64,000 nucleotides of DNA, taken from positions 22,473,207 through 22,537,206 of the forward strand of contig NC_089983.1 of assembly GCF_036417845.1 (NCBI RefSeq). Direction: 5' to 3'. This stretch comes from Apteryx mantelli (Eukaryota > Chordata > Aves > Apterygiformes > Apterygidae). The position numbers and the translations under genes are program-made. Under the pieces are notes generated by a model that was not told the origin of the DNA, did no database searches, and saw only the letters and a list, made by a program, of their open reading frames with translations. The stretch's first letter is position 1. Every line of letters begins with the position of its first letter. Of the stretch, positions 1 through 12,520 are shown piece after piece.

Positions 1-380
1 CTGAGGTACCTCTGAGGGGACAGTGGCCGTGTTTAGGGGGAAACGCTGAGGTACCTCTGAGGGGACAGTGGCCGTGTTTAGGGGGGAAAACCCTGAGGTA
101 CCTCGGTGCAGATGGAAGTGGATTTTGGGGAGACATTCTGAGGAAACTGGGGGGAAGACGTGGAAATTGCAGCAGTAAGGGCTAATGTGCCTCAGGGGTG
201 AATATTGCTGTGTTTAGGTGGGAAATGCTGAGGTGCGCCCGTGCAGGCAGCAAAGTTGTTTGGGGAGGAAACGCAGAGGAACCTGGGCGGCAATGGCTGA
301 GAGGCTTCAGTAGGGAGCGCTCAGGTATGTCACCAAGGACAGTGCCGGGGTGAAACAGGGGTTGACTGAAAAAATGAGGT
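1..380. repeat. Degenerate minisatellite, unit about 45 bp
   Basis: Near-identical units start at 1, 46 and 93 with CTGAGGTACC, followed by a block containing GGACAGTGGCCGTGTTTAGG. The first two units differ by only a few bases. Further right the units decay but stay recognisable, for example GTGTTTAGGTGGGAAATGCTG near 210-233, GGAGGAAACGCAGAGGAACC near 263-283 and GGACAGTGCCGGGGTGAAAC near 337-356. The array is cut by the left window edge, so its full size is unknown. No coding potential is seen. Confidence 0.8.
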
Positions 381-959
381 ATATTTACATCAGAAAGGAA
401 AAAAAAGACATAGGGTATGACATGATGACTCAGCCTTAAGAGATGAAGAAAAAAGAGAGAGCAAAAACGATGGATACTTAAGAAAAAAAGAGCAAATATT
501 ACAGGATTATAAGGACAGTTCTAACTCTGGTTGCTGAGACTCTGTTTTGCCCTGTGCCATAGCTGGAAAAGAAAACTCCGAATTTCTCCCTCAGCAAGGG
601 TTGCTGGCAGAGTTATAGAATGAGGGCATCAGAGGACAGCCTGTGTTGAAAGGGACCTGGAGAGGTCAGCAGCCGCCCTATTTCCCCCCTGCGGCTGACT
701 TGGGAGAGCAGAGCAGGTTCCTCAGGGCTTCATGCAGTTGGCTGGTTGGTGGAAAAGCAACTGTTGCGAGCCACAGTTTGTCTTTGTGTTGTTCTCCTTC
801 AGCTCCCGAGGAAGATGGAAGAGGACTCGTGTAGAGCTATGGGCCAAGAGCGAGCAAGGAGAGCAGACGGGGAAGAGCTGGGGAAGGCACTCTGGGCACA
901 GGAGGGAGCTGCCTATAGTCAGGGCTCAGGTCCCATCAGGCCCTGCCTGGCCCTCTTGA
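381..959. other. Intergenic, no gene recognised
   Basis: This is a purine-rich stretch followed by GC-richer DNA. Three overlapping short open frames between 643 and 997 have no recognisable domains or plausible splice structure. The block at about 615-665 (GTTGAAAGGGACCTGGAGAG) faintly resembles the 3' part of avian CR1 elements, but the match is too short to call. Confidence 0.5.
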
Positions 960-2600
960 TGGCCGCCTTTGCTTGCAGCCAGGCAACCCCCCTGTAAGCA
1001 GGGCTGGGATCTTGGGCTTTCTTTGGCCCGCTGCTTTGTTGCTCCTCGCGCTGCCTGGGGAGAGTGACGACCCTGTAAGGAGGGTGAGAGTCACTTTCTT
1101 TTTGTTCGAGGGGGGAACTGAGCTCTCTGGAACCCACTCCCTGCCCCTGTGAGCATGGCAGGGCCCTTTCCCATGCACGCGTGCGGCTTTCTGCCCACTG
1201 GCACTGTGGCCAGCGTGAGCAGCCTGTAAAACGTAGGGTGTGTTGCAGCATTTGCCTACCTGCAACCTGTGAAGCTCCTTGGCAGGGGGAGAGCCCCAGC
1301 CTCCATGTGGGCTGGGCACAGGTCTGAGCTCGACCTTGAGCTCATGGGTGAGAGGACTGGTCCTTTGACACTGGCTGCCCTGGCTTCTCCTCCTCTGCTG
1401 GGAAGGCCTTTTAGTGGGGGGGGGGTGTGCTTGTGGCTGCCTGAGCGCGTGTGCACACGTGCCTGCCATTTGTGTGCAAGCTTGTTTCTGTCTGCTTCCC
1501 AAATCGCTGCAGTATAGACAAAGCAGGCTTCCTAGCGGCGGAAGAGGCCTGTGCACCAGCGCATAGGTCCTGCCCCGTAGCCGGAGCTGAGGGAGAGGTC
1601 TGGCTTGCCACTGCTTACTTGAAGGCAGGCCATGTTTTGGGCCATAGGACCTCCCTGTAAGCAAGCAGGGGCTAGGAGCCTCTACCTGTGTGGCCGCCTG
1701 TCTTTCTGGGAGCTCTGTCAGTGTGACAGCCCTCTAAGCAGAGTGCCTCTCACGAGCTGCGGAGCCCCTTGTCGCCCGGAACAGCTTGAGCTGCCTGTAA
1801 GCAGCCTGCTGCTTTAGCCAGGAACCAGGAATGACCCCTGCCGCCTTTAAGCAAGGGACAAGCAGAGGAACTGCTCCCCTGCGAGGGGGCAGCCCAGTAT
1901 TTTGTATCACTCTTAGTCTTGGCGTGACCTGTGTGCAGCTGGGCTCCAGGTGTTTGCTTGGGCTCCTGAAGACACCTTGTGCCATGGCCAGGATGGCCAG
2001 CCCGTCCTGGGGCTCTAGGGCAGAGCCTCGCGCTGTGGGGGGCTCGGCGCTAGCGTGGAGTGGCAGGGGTGGCCCCCCTGCCAGCAGGGTGCTCCATGTC
2101 CCCCGTGCTCGGAGCAGCCCCCTGTAAGGAGGTGGGCAAGCCCTGGCCCTGCCTTTGTGAGGTGTGGGCAGAGATCTCGGGCGCTGGGTGCGCCTTCCCG
2201 GTGGTCAGGACTGGTGGCCTGGCTCGTGCAGCTTTTGGGCTCTTTGGGCGCTGCGCTGCCTGGCTGTTGAGAGTCATTCCTGTTGCTCTGGGGGAAGGTA
2301 GAGCTCTTTGATCCCCTGGGCGCCCATGTCCCTGTTATGAGGGTCTGGGTGGCTGAGGCTTCACGCCCATCTGGCAGCCTGCTTGGTGGGACCACCCCAT
2401 AAGCAGGGTGTGGGCCCCCGCAGCCCTTGAGTGTGGGCAAGGGAGCCTTCTCTTCCCTTTGGGAGCAGGGCTGTGCGGGAAGCCGGTGACTGGCTGGTGC
2501 CCTGGGGTCCCCAGCACGATGCTGCTCAGGCGTGGTAGAGCGAGCCCCTGTAAGCAGGGCTGCAGCCTCTCCCGCCACCGCTTTTTGGGCCCGGCTAAAC
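960..2600. repeat. GC-rich degenerate tandem array with palindromic core CCCTGTAAGCAGGG
   Basis: The core CCCTG-TAAG-CAGGG is self-complementary (5-bp stem, 4-nt loop). It recurs exactly or nearly so at 990-1003, 1071-1084, 1145-1163 (interrupted), 1222-1238 (weak), 1653-1670, 1730-1743, 1793-1805, 1843-1857, 2120-2132, 2395-2408 and 2546-2559. Spacings such as 81, 74, 77, 77 and 151 suggest a unit of about 75-80 bp, with some irregular intervals. Flanking sequence is also shared: the blocks beginning GAGAGTCA at about 1086 and 2268 stay alignable for some 70 bp. Open frames here are GC-driven and not conserved-looking. It may be an old minisatellite or part of a repeat family. Confidence 0.65.
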
Positions 2601-5600
2601 GTGCCCAGCGTGCCAGCCTCAGGGCTGCCACCAGCTCTGCAGCCGCCGCTTCAATCAAGGTGCCTGGGCCCCTTCTGCCCACGGAGGCCAGGGAACCAGC
2701 AGTGGAGCCTGGTGAGTTGAACCTTGGAAACAATCAAGAGAATATATAATAATTATAGAAAAATCTGGTCTTGAGCCATAATTTCTATTAAAGAATAGCA
2801 AATTTTTCTCTCCAGAGGAGACTTGAGTAAAAGAGACCCTTCGTGATTTATGTGGGAAGCAAACAACGTGTATTTCAAGAGAGAGTATTGGAAATAATTT
2901 AGGATTAAACAAAAAATGCAACACAACTGATAAATTTGTAGGATAAAATGAAAGATTGCCTTTATGTGACCCTGGGGAATATTTTAATGTAACGCCCTTA
3001 TGCACTGCATATAATAAAGCCTGTAAATTTATATCTCTTCTTTTTCAGTCATAGACAGAAGAAGTAAAATACACGTTTTATTCTTTTTTTTTGGTATTTA
3101 GCTAAATTATGTTCACCTCTGATAAAGGTGAGGGCTTGAATGTGGTTGCTGGGAAAAAGGTATGTAAGGGTTGCATCCTGTTTGGCTCAGGTGATGTGTG
3201 TAGTTGGGCTGAGGGAAAGGAGCACAAAGGTCATGTTCTTTTTGGGACAGGCAGTTAAGAACAAGAGCAGAAGAAATGCAAATTTATTTTTAGTGTAACT
3301 TAGAGATCTGTTTTCAAGTATGGGGCTAACATGGCTCAGCTGTCTAGGCTCTCTTTACACAGTGTTCTGTTTTGGAACCAGGAAACCCTAAGAAAATTAA
3401 TGTAACAACTGTAGTGGGAGCTTTGCTTCAAGATGAGAAATGTACCTATGAGCTAGTTTAAAAAAAAAAAAAAAAAATTATACCGAAACTTTGCTGAATG
3501 TGGGAGTTAACTAAAGATTTTCTTGTATGCTTATGGGATAATAGATACAGAAACCATTATTGCAAAAAAATGGGGGCAAATAAGCAGTAAAACAATGTGC
3601 TATTTCTAGACCTTAAAAACCTGAAGGGTTGTGCAGTAGTATTCCAGCTTTCTTTGGAGTTGGAAAGTTGATGTGAAATAGGGTGGCTGTACAAATGTTA
3701 AAAGACATATGAAGTATTTGAAGCCCAATGAAACTGATAGTTTCACAGTCCATTGCAAGGAATTGGTTATGGCAGAAAGCTATAGTATGTGTAGGACATG
3801 CAGAATATTGCTAAGCTGTTTAAGGCAATAGAAACACAAATTATAAACCAATTGCTATCAATTCAAAACAATGGATACATTGGAAACTAAAGTGAGAGAT
3901 ACTAGGTTAGAACATCAGCATGGATCCGCCAATGCAGATTTATATATTTACTCATTTGGCCAAGGCGTGTGCAGTTCCTTTGATTTAGCCTGTAGTGTGT
4001 TTTTTGCTCTTTCTTGTTCAACAGGTACTTTTCAGTACTACTGAAAGACATCTAGAAGGGAAATATCCTCTCCAGCAACTGTGAGGGGTGGTGAAAAAAG
4101 GTTACTTTTATTCCCTGTGTGGGATGGGGAGAGACTGCAACTCTATGGTCCTAATACAGCTGCCATGAATCAGAGTTCTCTAGCAAAGCTGAAAGCCCAA
4201 CCTGCTGCTGCCTGTGAAGATCATTAGTAACATTCGCATTGATTTCTGTGGGATCAGAGGACAGAGGTTGGAGGAAATAGCAGTATCATAAAGAGGCAAA
4301 TTGTTCAATGAATGAAGAGGAGAAGGAGCCTTTGTCTTCTAATTCTGAAAAAGAAGTCCCTTTCAGCCCTTGCTTACAGAAGTTCAGCCAACTTTTCTGG
4401 GTTGAGAGAAATCTGCCTGATTGTTACATTTGTAGTGTGCAGACTCTTATTCTGCTGTTCTTCAAGGTCAGTGTCCCTCATTTTAATCTGAGTATCAACT
4501 TGGCATTAGCGTCAGATTCTTGTCTGTAGAAAAAGCAGCTTAAAACACCTCTTTATGAGAGGCCACTGTTAGTGACAAAATGCAAACAGCCCCAGGGTTC
4601 AGAAAGGGCTCAGCTACGGCAAAGCAGTTAGAGAATTAAGCAGTTAATGAAGTTTTAGAGATTTCCTCTGCCTTTATTCCACCTTATAGGCTGATAAAGG
4701 AAAAAGATTAAACAAAGTTGACCAGCAGGTATTTTGACAGTCTGCTCAGTCCTTTTTTCTACCTCCTGCTAAGTTAGGGAATCCAGATAATCATAATGGC
4801 TATGTATCATGAATGGCTGCTTTTACACCCTTGCTGCAGAGATGTATATATTTTTAATTACCTGAATAGATTTTGCTTCTAGAGATGCAACTGGGCATTC
4901 AAATGCCTTGGGGGACAGTCAGGGTTTTAAATAATGCTGGGAAATAAGAGGACTGATTTTTCTTGATTAGCTTGGTTTGAAAAAAAATAGCAATAATCCG
5001 ACAACTTTCAGTTGAGTATTCTGTTTGATTCACCTCAGCATCTTTAACTCGGACCAGAGGTAGTAAAGGTGCCACTTGGCAAAGGGAATATCCTTAGAAC
5101 TTCAGGTGGTTCCTTGGGCAAAACTACTGTCTTAACAAGTAAGAAAGTGACTTTTGAGGGGAAATGGAGAGAGTACATACACATGCAGTCTTTGGGCACC
5201 AACATGGTTGGTAGAAAGAGGTACAAGTAGTATAAATTCAAAGTACAGTCTTGTTTTGTGATACAGTCTGAAATTCATCCTTTGAGTATACCACAAGCAG
5301 TGCTGGGCTCTAAACTGAGAGCAGAAGCTCACAGTAACCTTGGCAAACATGCTAGTATGGTAAAAGGATTGACTTCCAAGAGATGTTTGGTCCACAGGAT
5401 CCTGTCTGCATTTCAGTTTCATACAGACACCAGAAGGAAATGGAAGGTAGAGCTGTGTCTTTTTTGAGCATCTGTTTTCTGTCTCTCTCCGAAAAGAGAA
5501 CTGTCTCAGAGAACAGGGTCCCCACAGCCTCAAGGGGCTCAGTAGCTTCTTCTCCCCCATTGCTCCCAGTTCAGCACCCCCTGAGATAGAAATCCAGACA

Positions 5601-6152
5601 TCTGTGCCAGCTGCACACAGCAGTTTCCACTGGTGGAAGTCTTTCACTGATGTGATCTCCATCAGGTCATTACCAAGCCAGTATAGACTTAAACCCCTTG
5701 GCTATCCCTGCTTGATAAATAGCTCTCTACAGGACACAGCTGGGTAGTAGCGCTGTGCTGTTGAATGTGTGCCAACAGCTGGATGTGAGATGCTTTCCTC
5801 TGACCAGCAGGGTAGCATTTGCTACAGGATCAGCTGCTCGGAGCACAATGGCCTTCTCTTCCTGCCAGGACCCCTGCCTGCTCCTAATCTAGCTTGCTTC
5901 CCACGCACGCTTGCCTCAGAAGTAGCAGGGTGTTCCAGGTGTCCTCAGCTCTCTTCAGGTTCTGATGCACAAACCAACCCCAAAACATCCTGCGGAGAGC
6001 TGTGCTCATGGAAATATCCCTGACTTTAGATGTGACCTCACATCTTGACAATGTTGGAGCAGGTTTTAGTGCCAGGAGCAGTGTAACAACTGCTCCTTGG
6101 TAAAACACAGGGGACGCTCCTCACTCCAACTCTCAATTCTCAGGTCCCTCAC

Positions 6153-6155
<3 letters not shown>

Positions 6156-6181
<26 letters not shown>
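6156..6181. repeat. Poly(T) tract, 26 nt
   Basis: An uninterrupted run of 26 T. On the minus strand it is a poly(A) tract and could be the tail of an old retro-insertion extending to higher coordinates. No source gene was recognised in the flank. Confidence 0.85.
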
Positions 6182-6187
<6 letters not shown>

Positions 6188-9100
6188 GACATCTTGTGGC
6201 TGATTGTGCATATGACAAGCCCACGGGCTCCCATGGAGATGGGATCATTCCATGTTAAGTCCTTTTTATTCCCTGTGGGATCAGTGAATATCTCTGTGGG
6301 TCAGATGGACGGGAGCTAAAGGAAATCAGATATGAAATCCATGCAGGTGCCGAGGCACGAAGAGACAACGCTGGGAAAGCTGCCATTCAGCCAGTTGCAT
6401 TAACCTTAGCTGCAATCCCAGCCTGAAGCCAGGACTGTCAGTAAGTGCTCAGTGTCACCAGTACAAACATATCTCCAAACAGACCTTTCACTTGTACCTT
6501 TGCTATGAACAGCACAGGTCTTCTTATTCTTTACTGATTATCTGCAATGTTGATTTTGGACAAATCATTAACTCCTTATCTCTCAGAGTATTTTCTGCTC
6601 CGAGTTTGGGCAGCACCTGCTGCAGGCAAGTCCTGGCCTGATCTAGGGGGCTTTGAGACAGGCCAAAGCAGAAAAAACAGAGTTTACATTGCTGGTTGGA
6701 GAGAAACAGGAAATTTAATGTGGATGGTAAGTCAGAGCCTCCTGTAAAATTGGATAATTTTGCTGTTGCTTCACAGTTATCTCTGTAAAGTAGAAAAGAA
6801 AGGTCCTGTAGCCTCATCACAATTCAGAGGAAACTAGGAAATGGTAATGTAAGGCCATGTGAGGAAGTTAAGAATGCTTCATCTATTTCATGGAGACAAT
6901 ATATGCTCTCTAATTTTATCCAGTGGCACCTCATTCACTTTTCTCAGGTTGCCAAATGTATATGTTACAGGTGCTCTTCAGAACGTGAGCTACAAGGCAA
7001 ATAAGTTTCACATGAGCCAAGTTTAAGGCATTTCTTTGTTAATATATGCTCTTTCTCTATATTCTTGTTTACTGTTGCCAACTGTTGATATTTTCCCTTG
7101 CACTGTCTTTGGCAAGAATAGTGGGGTTGGGTTTTTCTTTCTTTTTTTCCCCCTCTTTTTTGATCACTCTGTCTTTTGGACACCAATCTGTTCCTTAGAT
7201 GTTCACTGTTAATCTGAGATTTCCCTTCTGTTTGGTTCTAAAACACCTACAAGGGGACAAGTAGTAGTCCAGGTATGAGGGCTTCACATGCAGAAGTCAG
7301 ATGTAATATTTAAGATCACATCAAAAGGCTTACATAACCAAAGAAATGTGAAGTAATGTTGCATGTGATACAAATGCACTCTGCTGTCCAGCTTTATAAA
7401 GTGTCTTTCCTGACAGTGGTAAGCAAATTAACAACTGTACCTATGGTTTTTTTGGTTGTTTCTCCCCCTCCATTCCCCAGAATATATGGCAGAAAGCTTT
7501 TCATCATGTATCTCATATTATTATGGCAAGAACAAATGTCTGGGATTTTCACATTTTAAATAATTAAAGCTGACCATAATGGGAATGTTCAAATTCTTCG
7601 ATGAACGGAGAATACACAAGCTTATTTTGTCATAATTCCCCAAGACATTCATGAATTCTACCTACTGAAAATTCATCATCAGGATATGTAATTAGAAATG
7701 CAGCTTCTTAAAAAAAAAAAAGAGTCATTTATTGGTTGAGAATGCATATAAACTATTTACTGTGTGTTATAATCTTTTCAAAGATATAAATGCATAAAAT
7801 AGAACCATATCACATTTTCAGAAGGCTTATGTGATACTGTTTATCTTGCTTCTTTTAATTATATTTTGAAAGATTGCTAGGATCTCGGTGGAATTCAAGT
7901 AGAGAGTCTCACTGACTCAAAGTGGATTTGAAAACAGGTCAGTATTTGTGTCTGTAGTATGTCAGACTGATTAGAAAACAAGCTTACTTTTAGACATATG
8001 GATTAAAAATGTAATAAATGTCTATTTCCAAATGACCTCATTAAAAGTTTTACCCATTAGAGAAGAGCGGAGGATTGTGGGTTACACTGCAAATTAAAGG
8101 ATTAGTTTGGAGGCAATATTTCTCCCCTCCCCCCCCCCGCCCGACTTTCAAGGAGAATGACTAGATTTGTGTTCCCTTTTATATGTCTGAATGGCTGCCT
8201 GTTCCTACATATGTGATTCATTCTCTGGAGGAGATGCCAAAGCTGTGTTATTTGACTGACTCAGTGGGAGTATGGCCAGATTGTCTTGTCCGAGTCATCT
8301 GAATGATAATATTTCATCAGGCGGACAGAACTCTGGCTTGCTATTTGCAATGTTTGAAAGTGGCAGGGCAGGGAAATGGAAGCCTGAAACTGAATGTTCT
8401 TTATCCCTGTGGCCTAACCACTACACTATGGACAGTGCTGTGATGAGGTTTTCCCTGCTTTTGCCATTTTTCTTGGGGAAAAAATCATAATGAGCCTTGT
8501 TCCAACATAGAAAGGGTGAATCTTTGAAATCTTGAAGGAATTTGTTGGCTAATAGAGGTGTTTCCTAACAAGCTGTAGCATTATAACATTACTGGTGTGG
8601 ATGAAGAGCAAACCGCAAAATACCCTCTGAAGTGAATTATGAGTCCAGTAGCATAGATAAGTATTTCAAAGCAACATTTAGAAAATGTAATTACGTGCCT
8701 TTTAATTTGAACTTTGATTTTTCTCAGTTTGCATTTGTCTTAGAGATGAGTTAACCTCTTTGCTTTTACTTTCTTGGAATTGCTGCAAGAGTGGGAATTG
8801 ACTGGAAGCCAAGGATTTTTCCAAAGTCCCATGAATTAGGAAATTCCAAAATCAAAACTTCTCCTTCTTAGTTCCCTTTATTCTTTTGACAGCAGTGCAG
8901 ATACATGCCCAGTGGCAGCTTGTAAACAATTCAGAAAAAACATCTTTGAGTCCCCAGATGGTATGACTTCAGAAATCTGAGGCATTTTGCTGCACAAAGC
9001 AGCTTTTGTTTTCCAACCAGTTCAACTAGGTAAGCTCAGCTAACTATCTGAATAGGCATTTCTGACCTCTGTAATGCTATTACCCTTGTAAGAGCATTTA

Positions 9101-11105
9101 GGTGATGGTCTTTGATCTGAGACCTGCAGAAAGTATCCTGGTAGGGGCATGAGAAGTTCTAGGATGGTTTTTGCTTGCTTAGCAGCAGGCAGTTGGGGTG
9201 CATAAGGTACTGCAGTTAGCTCAGTGGCAGCTGGTTTAGCTTCCAGGTGAGCAGAGCCTGCAAGAAATTAAGTGCAACCCCTCTATTTTGACTTTCTTAC
9301 TCTCAGGCACTTAATAGCACCATTAGCTGCTGCAATCTTTCCACAGCTGAGCAGATACAGAATTATGGTGTGAGTACATACATGTGTGTGATCAGGAGGA
9401 AGACTGGGATGGAGACTGCTGAAGGAACAGAGAAGGGAGAGGTGGTTCTCAAACCTTGCAGAACAGCTGGTTACAGTGACACTTGCTGTGGTGCACACAA
9501 ACCTGCAAGGTCTAAATAAATGTGTTAGAATGTTATAAAAGTAGCATGTGTGTTCCTGAAAAAATGCATTAAGCACAGACTACTCAGAAATCTGCTTGAA
9601 ATATGTACTTCTAAGAATGTGATGTTAATGTTGTAAATTCTCTTTAATTCTCTTATCATGTAGTTATGTCTATAATTTAAGGTGACAGGTACAAATGGAG
9701 AATATTCACTGCCACCTGCTGGCAATCCAGTTTAATTTTCTTTTCATTCCATCTCTAATATGAATGCTGGCTATATGTTTGCTTAAATTACATCACAGGA
9801 TAGAAGAAATGGAAGAGAAAATACGGTATTTGTAGCTGTTCTGTATCGATTGCCAGTTGGTCTAAATGTGCTGCCAAGCTACCTCTATGGTGTACTGAAG
9901 TCCCATAATAGCTTGATACATACTTCACTGAGGGCAGATATCTTTTATATCTATGGTCAGCAAAAGAGCGAGGGCTGTATCTTGCTCCTTGTCAAGGAAA
10001 GGGTGTGTGAGGAAAGGATCCTGGGCCCATGAAATTTGCTTTTCAGTTTCCCCCCAAAACAGGTAGAACAGAGTGATTCTCTGAGTATGTGCAAAGCCAT
10101 TTTATGGGCTTTCTGTGATGTGAGCAAAGCACTTTCTTAATTTTTGTTCAGTGAAAATAAGTTGTTAATTTTGTGTTAACTGCTAGTCAGATACATTTCT
10201 ATAGCAATGTGTTTCTACAGATGTATTTCTATAGTAAATAGTGTCTGAATATAGTATAGTGTTTGAATACTGATTACTCTCACCACAAGAGTATCAAATC
10301 TCTTGAGTTCTATAATTTATATTTTTACTTGCTTAGTTATAAAAAAAACTTTCTTCTGATTTCTTTCACCAGTATTTGGCTCTCTTGTGTGCTTGAGACT
10401 GTCAAAACAGCAGACAGCTCTGTTTCTGTCTCAAAGAGCTCCCTTCCTTTCACTGGCAATGGCAATTCTGTCCATTCTTGAATAGCAGCACCAAGCCTGG
10501 TAGATCTAAAAAATTAGTAAGTAAGTATTTTCTTTCCCCATTTTTCTGGACACCGTTGTTCATGCACACAGAATATACAGCAAATCAAGGCATGCTAAGG
10601 GCTGAATCAAAAACAATTTAATGACTGAAGTGGTGTTGGCTATTTTTGCTGAAAATAAATACCTCCAGAAAAGAATTAGGCATTTTAACTGGTTACTGCT
10701 CTTGATTCTTAGCCTTGCTTCTCTGTTGAACTGTAAGCACTGTTACACCACTGTGTAATAGATGCAAGTGAGCAGCCAACACATATTTACTTCCAGAGCC
10801 CCTGCCTACCTTTGCAGAAACAGAAGGCTGGGAACACTGACCTTATATATGGCTCTAATACAAATCCTTGAGAGGGAGTATTTATGCAATACTGCTTAAA
10901 CCTGGGAATGACCAGAGGACCACTGTGTAATATCAACCTCTGTTAAAGATGAGGGTTGACCAAAGAATATGGGGGTACGGGGTGCAAAGTAGTTTTTTCT
11001 TTGGACTGTCTTACACTGCTCCAGTAAACTTGTGTAAGTTAAAGCAGCCCTTGTAGTGTCCTATTTTGGATGAACATAGCGTTTGTTGTACAGGGAAGAA
11101 ACAGA

Positions 11106-11129
11106 GCAAATCCCTTTTTTGGGATTTGC
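11106..11129. other. Perfect short hairpin
   Basis: GCAAATCCC (11106-11114) is followed by six T and then GGGATTTGC (11121-11129), a perfect 9-bp stem with a 6-nt loop. It is too short for a microRNA precursor. No function is assigned. Confidence 0.8.
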
Positions 11130-11999
11130 AGATGCTGTTCTGCAAGCTATCTGGGTAGAAGCAGGAGCCTTTTCACTTGCTGTCCATATTTCAGTTACTG
11201 TTCATTTTTTAGGTGATATTCCTAAGTGTGCATACTGATTTAAAAGGTTGAGTTATTTTGACAGGGAAGGGCATGTATACTGTGGTTTAAGATGAACCCG
11301 GTCTACACTTTGCTGGCATGTGATGTTTCATGTTTGTGTCTTGCTGTCAGATTGCAGAAGGAAATTGTGCACTGAGATGCTGTGTCCTACAATAAAGGGT
11401 TTATGTATGCAGTGTTTTCCTTTTTTGCACAGGTAGGGAGGAATTTTTTTAATGCATTGAAGTGTTGATGTTGTAGTACAACCTTGGATGGCCCACACTG
11501 GTATTCACAACACTAGTGCTCTTCTGTTTTTCCAAGAACAAAAAGTAATGAAAAAATATTTATGTGGAACTCTGATAAATATATTTTCTTTAAGAAGAAA
11601 CTTGTTCTGTAAGCTTAGTGAAATTGCTGCATTCTGGTTTTATGAGGAAAAACTTTGGATGCCTGACTTCAGAAGCAAATCTGCATTTCTCACTTGTTCA
11701 AATGTTCAAAGGCATTTTTTTCAGTACCTGCATGTAAATTACAGTATTTAGTTCCTACCTGTTAGATTCCCTGTACTCTACTAATTATTCTGCAACAGGA
11801 TAACATTTGGAAGTGAAAGTAAGTTGAGAAGAACACATACAAGTAAGACTTCTCCCTGCTATTTTAAATCATAAGCAACACTTCTGTTCTGCTCTTTTCC
11901 ACAGTGTTTAATATGAGGCCCCTTTATCCTCAGCTAAGCAAATACAGGCATCTCTGGAGTACCATAGGAATTTGATCTTTTCTGTATAATGCACGTACA

Positions 12000-12520
12000 T
12001 ATTTATGTACTGCAGCCTAGCCCTCAGGCCCCCAAGTACAGAAAAAAGATGAACACTACCCTTCATATGCGAAGGGACAGACATGCGTCTGGAATGGCTT
12101 TACCGATTTTGTGGCAGAGGAACCACTGCAGGACCACTTCGCTCTGACAGTTGTGGGCCATTATCAGGGTCCCCAGGGAGCTGGTCCAAGCTGCTACTCT
12201 CACTTTCATCCCTACTATTCCCAGAATCAAACTAGTTCCTCAAACAGCTTGAGAACAGAAAGGTGAAAAGGTGACAGAAAGCGCCTACTGCACTTGACTT
12301 CGCTGACCCGAGTGCAGCTGCGTGTGTAACACTATAGCTACAGAGTCGCCGCATCCTGCATGACACTGTTCAGCACAGAGACTCCCATTGTTACAGCTCT
12401 AATTCTCCACCTGGGCCTCATTCTAACAGCAGTGACTGCAGAAAAGGTCCCTATAGCTACCGTGGCATGAGCGCACCCTCATGCAAAAAAAAAAAAAAGA
12501 AAAAAAGAAAAAGAAAAAAG
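12000..12520 (+). pseudogene. Possible retrocopy or retroelement fragment with A-rich tail, source unknown
   Basis: A block of higher GC than its flanks ends in an A-rich tail (about 12485-12520, runs of A broken by single G). On the plus strand an open frame runs in register from after a TAG near 12019 to a TGA at 12264-12266; it includes the residues GFTDFVAEEPLQDHFALTVV. About 220 nt of non-coding sequence then leads to the tail. This pattern fits a reverse-transcribed mRNA 3' end (coding end, 3' UTR, poly(A)). I could not identify the parent gene, saw no AATAAA just before the tail and did not establish a target-site duplication. An LTR or LINE fragment remains possible. Confidence 0.35.

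Larger units (their letters stand above)
2750..11990. other. Intergenic AT-rich DNA, no gene recognised
   Basis: There is no open frame above about 180 codons, and none resembles a known protein. Known gene order places FRZB on this side of DNAJC10 in convergent orientation, but no frizzled-domain or netrin-like exon was recognised. Visible contents are homopolymer runs (A-tract near 3461-3477, T-tract 6156-6181, C-rich run near 8128-8143) and one perfect short hairpin at 11106-11129. Confidence 0.6.

Noticed and set aside
615-670. Possible CR1 3'-end fragment (GTTGAAAGGGACCTGGAGAG)
   Set aside because: The resemblance covers only about 25 bases and lacks the terminal octamer repeats of CR1.
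936-2733. Overlapping open frames of 100-240 codons on both strands at the left end
   Set aside because: They lie in a GC-rich tandem repeat array; all frames are open at once and the translations are low-complexity with no recognisable domain.
5132-5662. 176-codon minus-strand open frame
   Set aside because: No conserved motif, signal or domain; composition and context look like chance in intergenic DNA.
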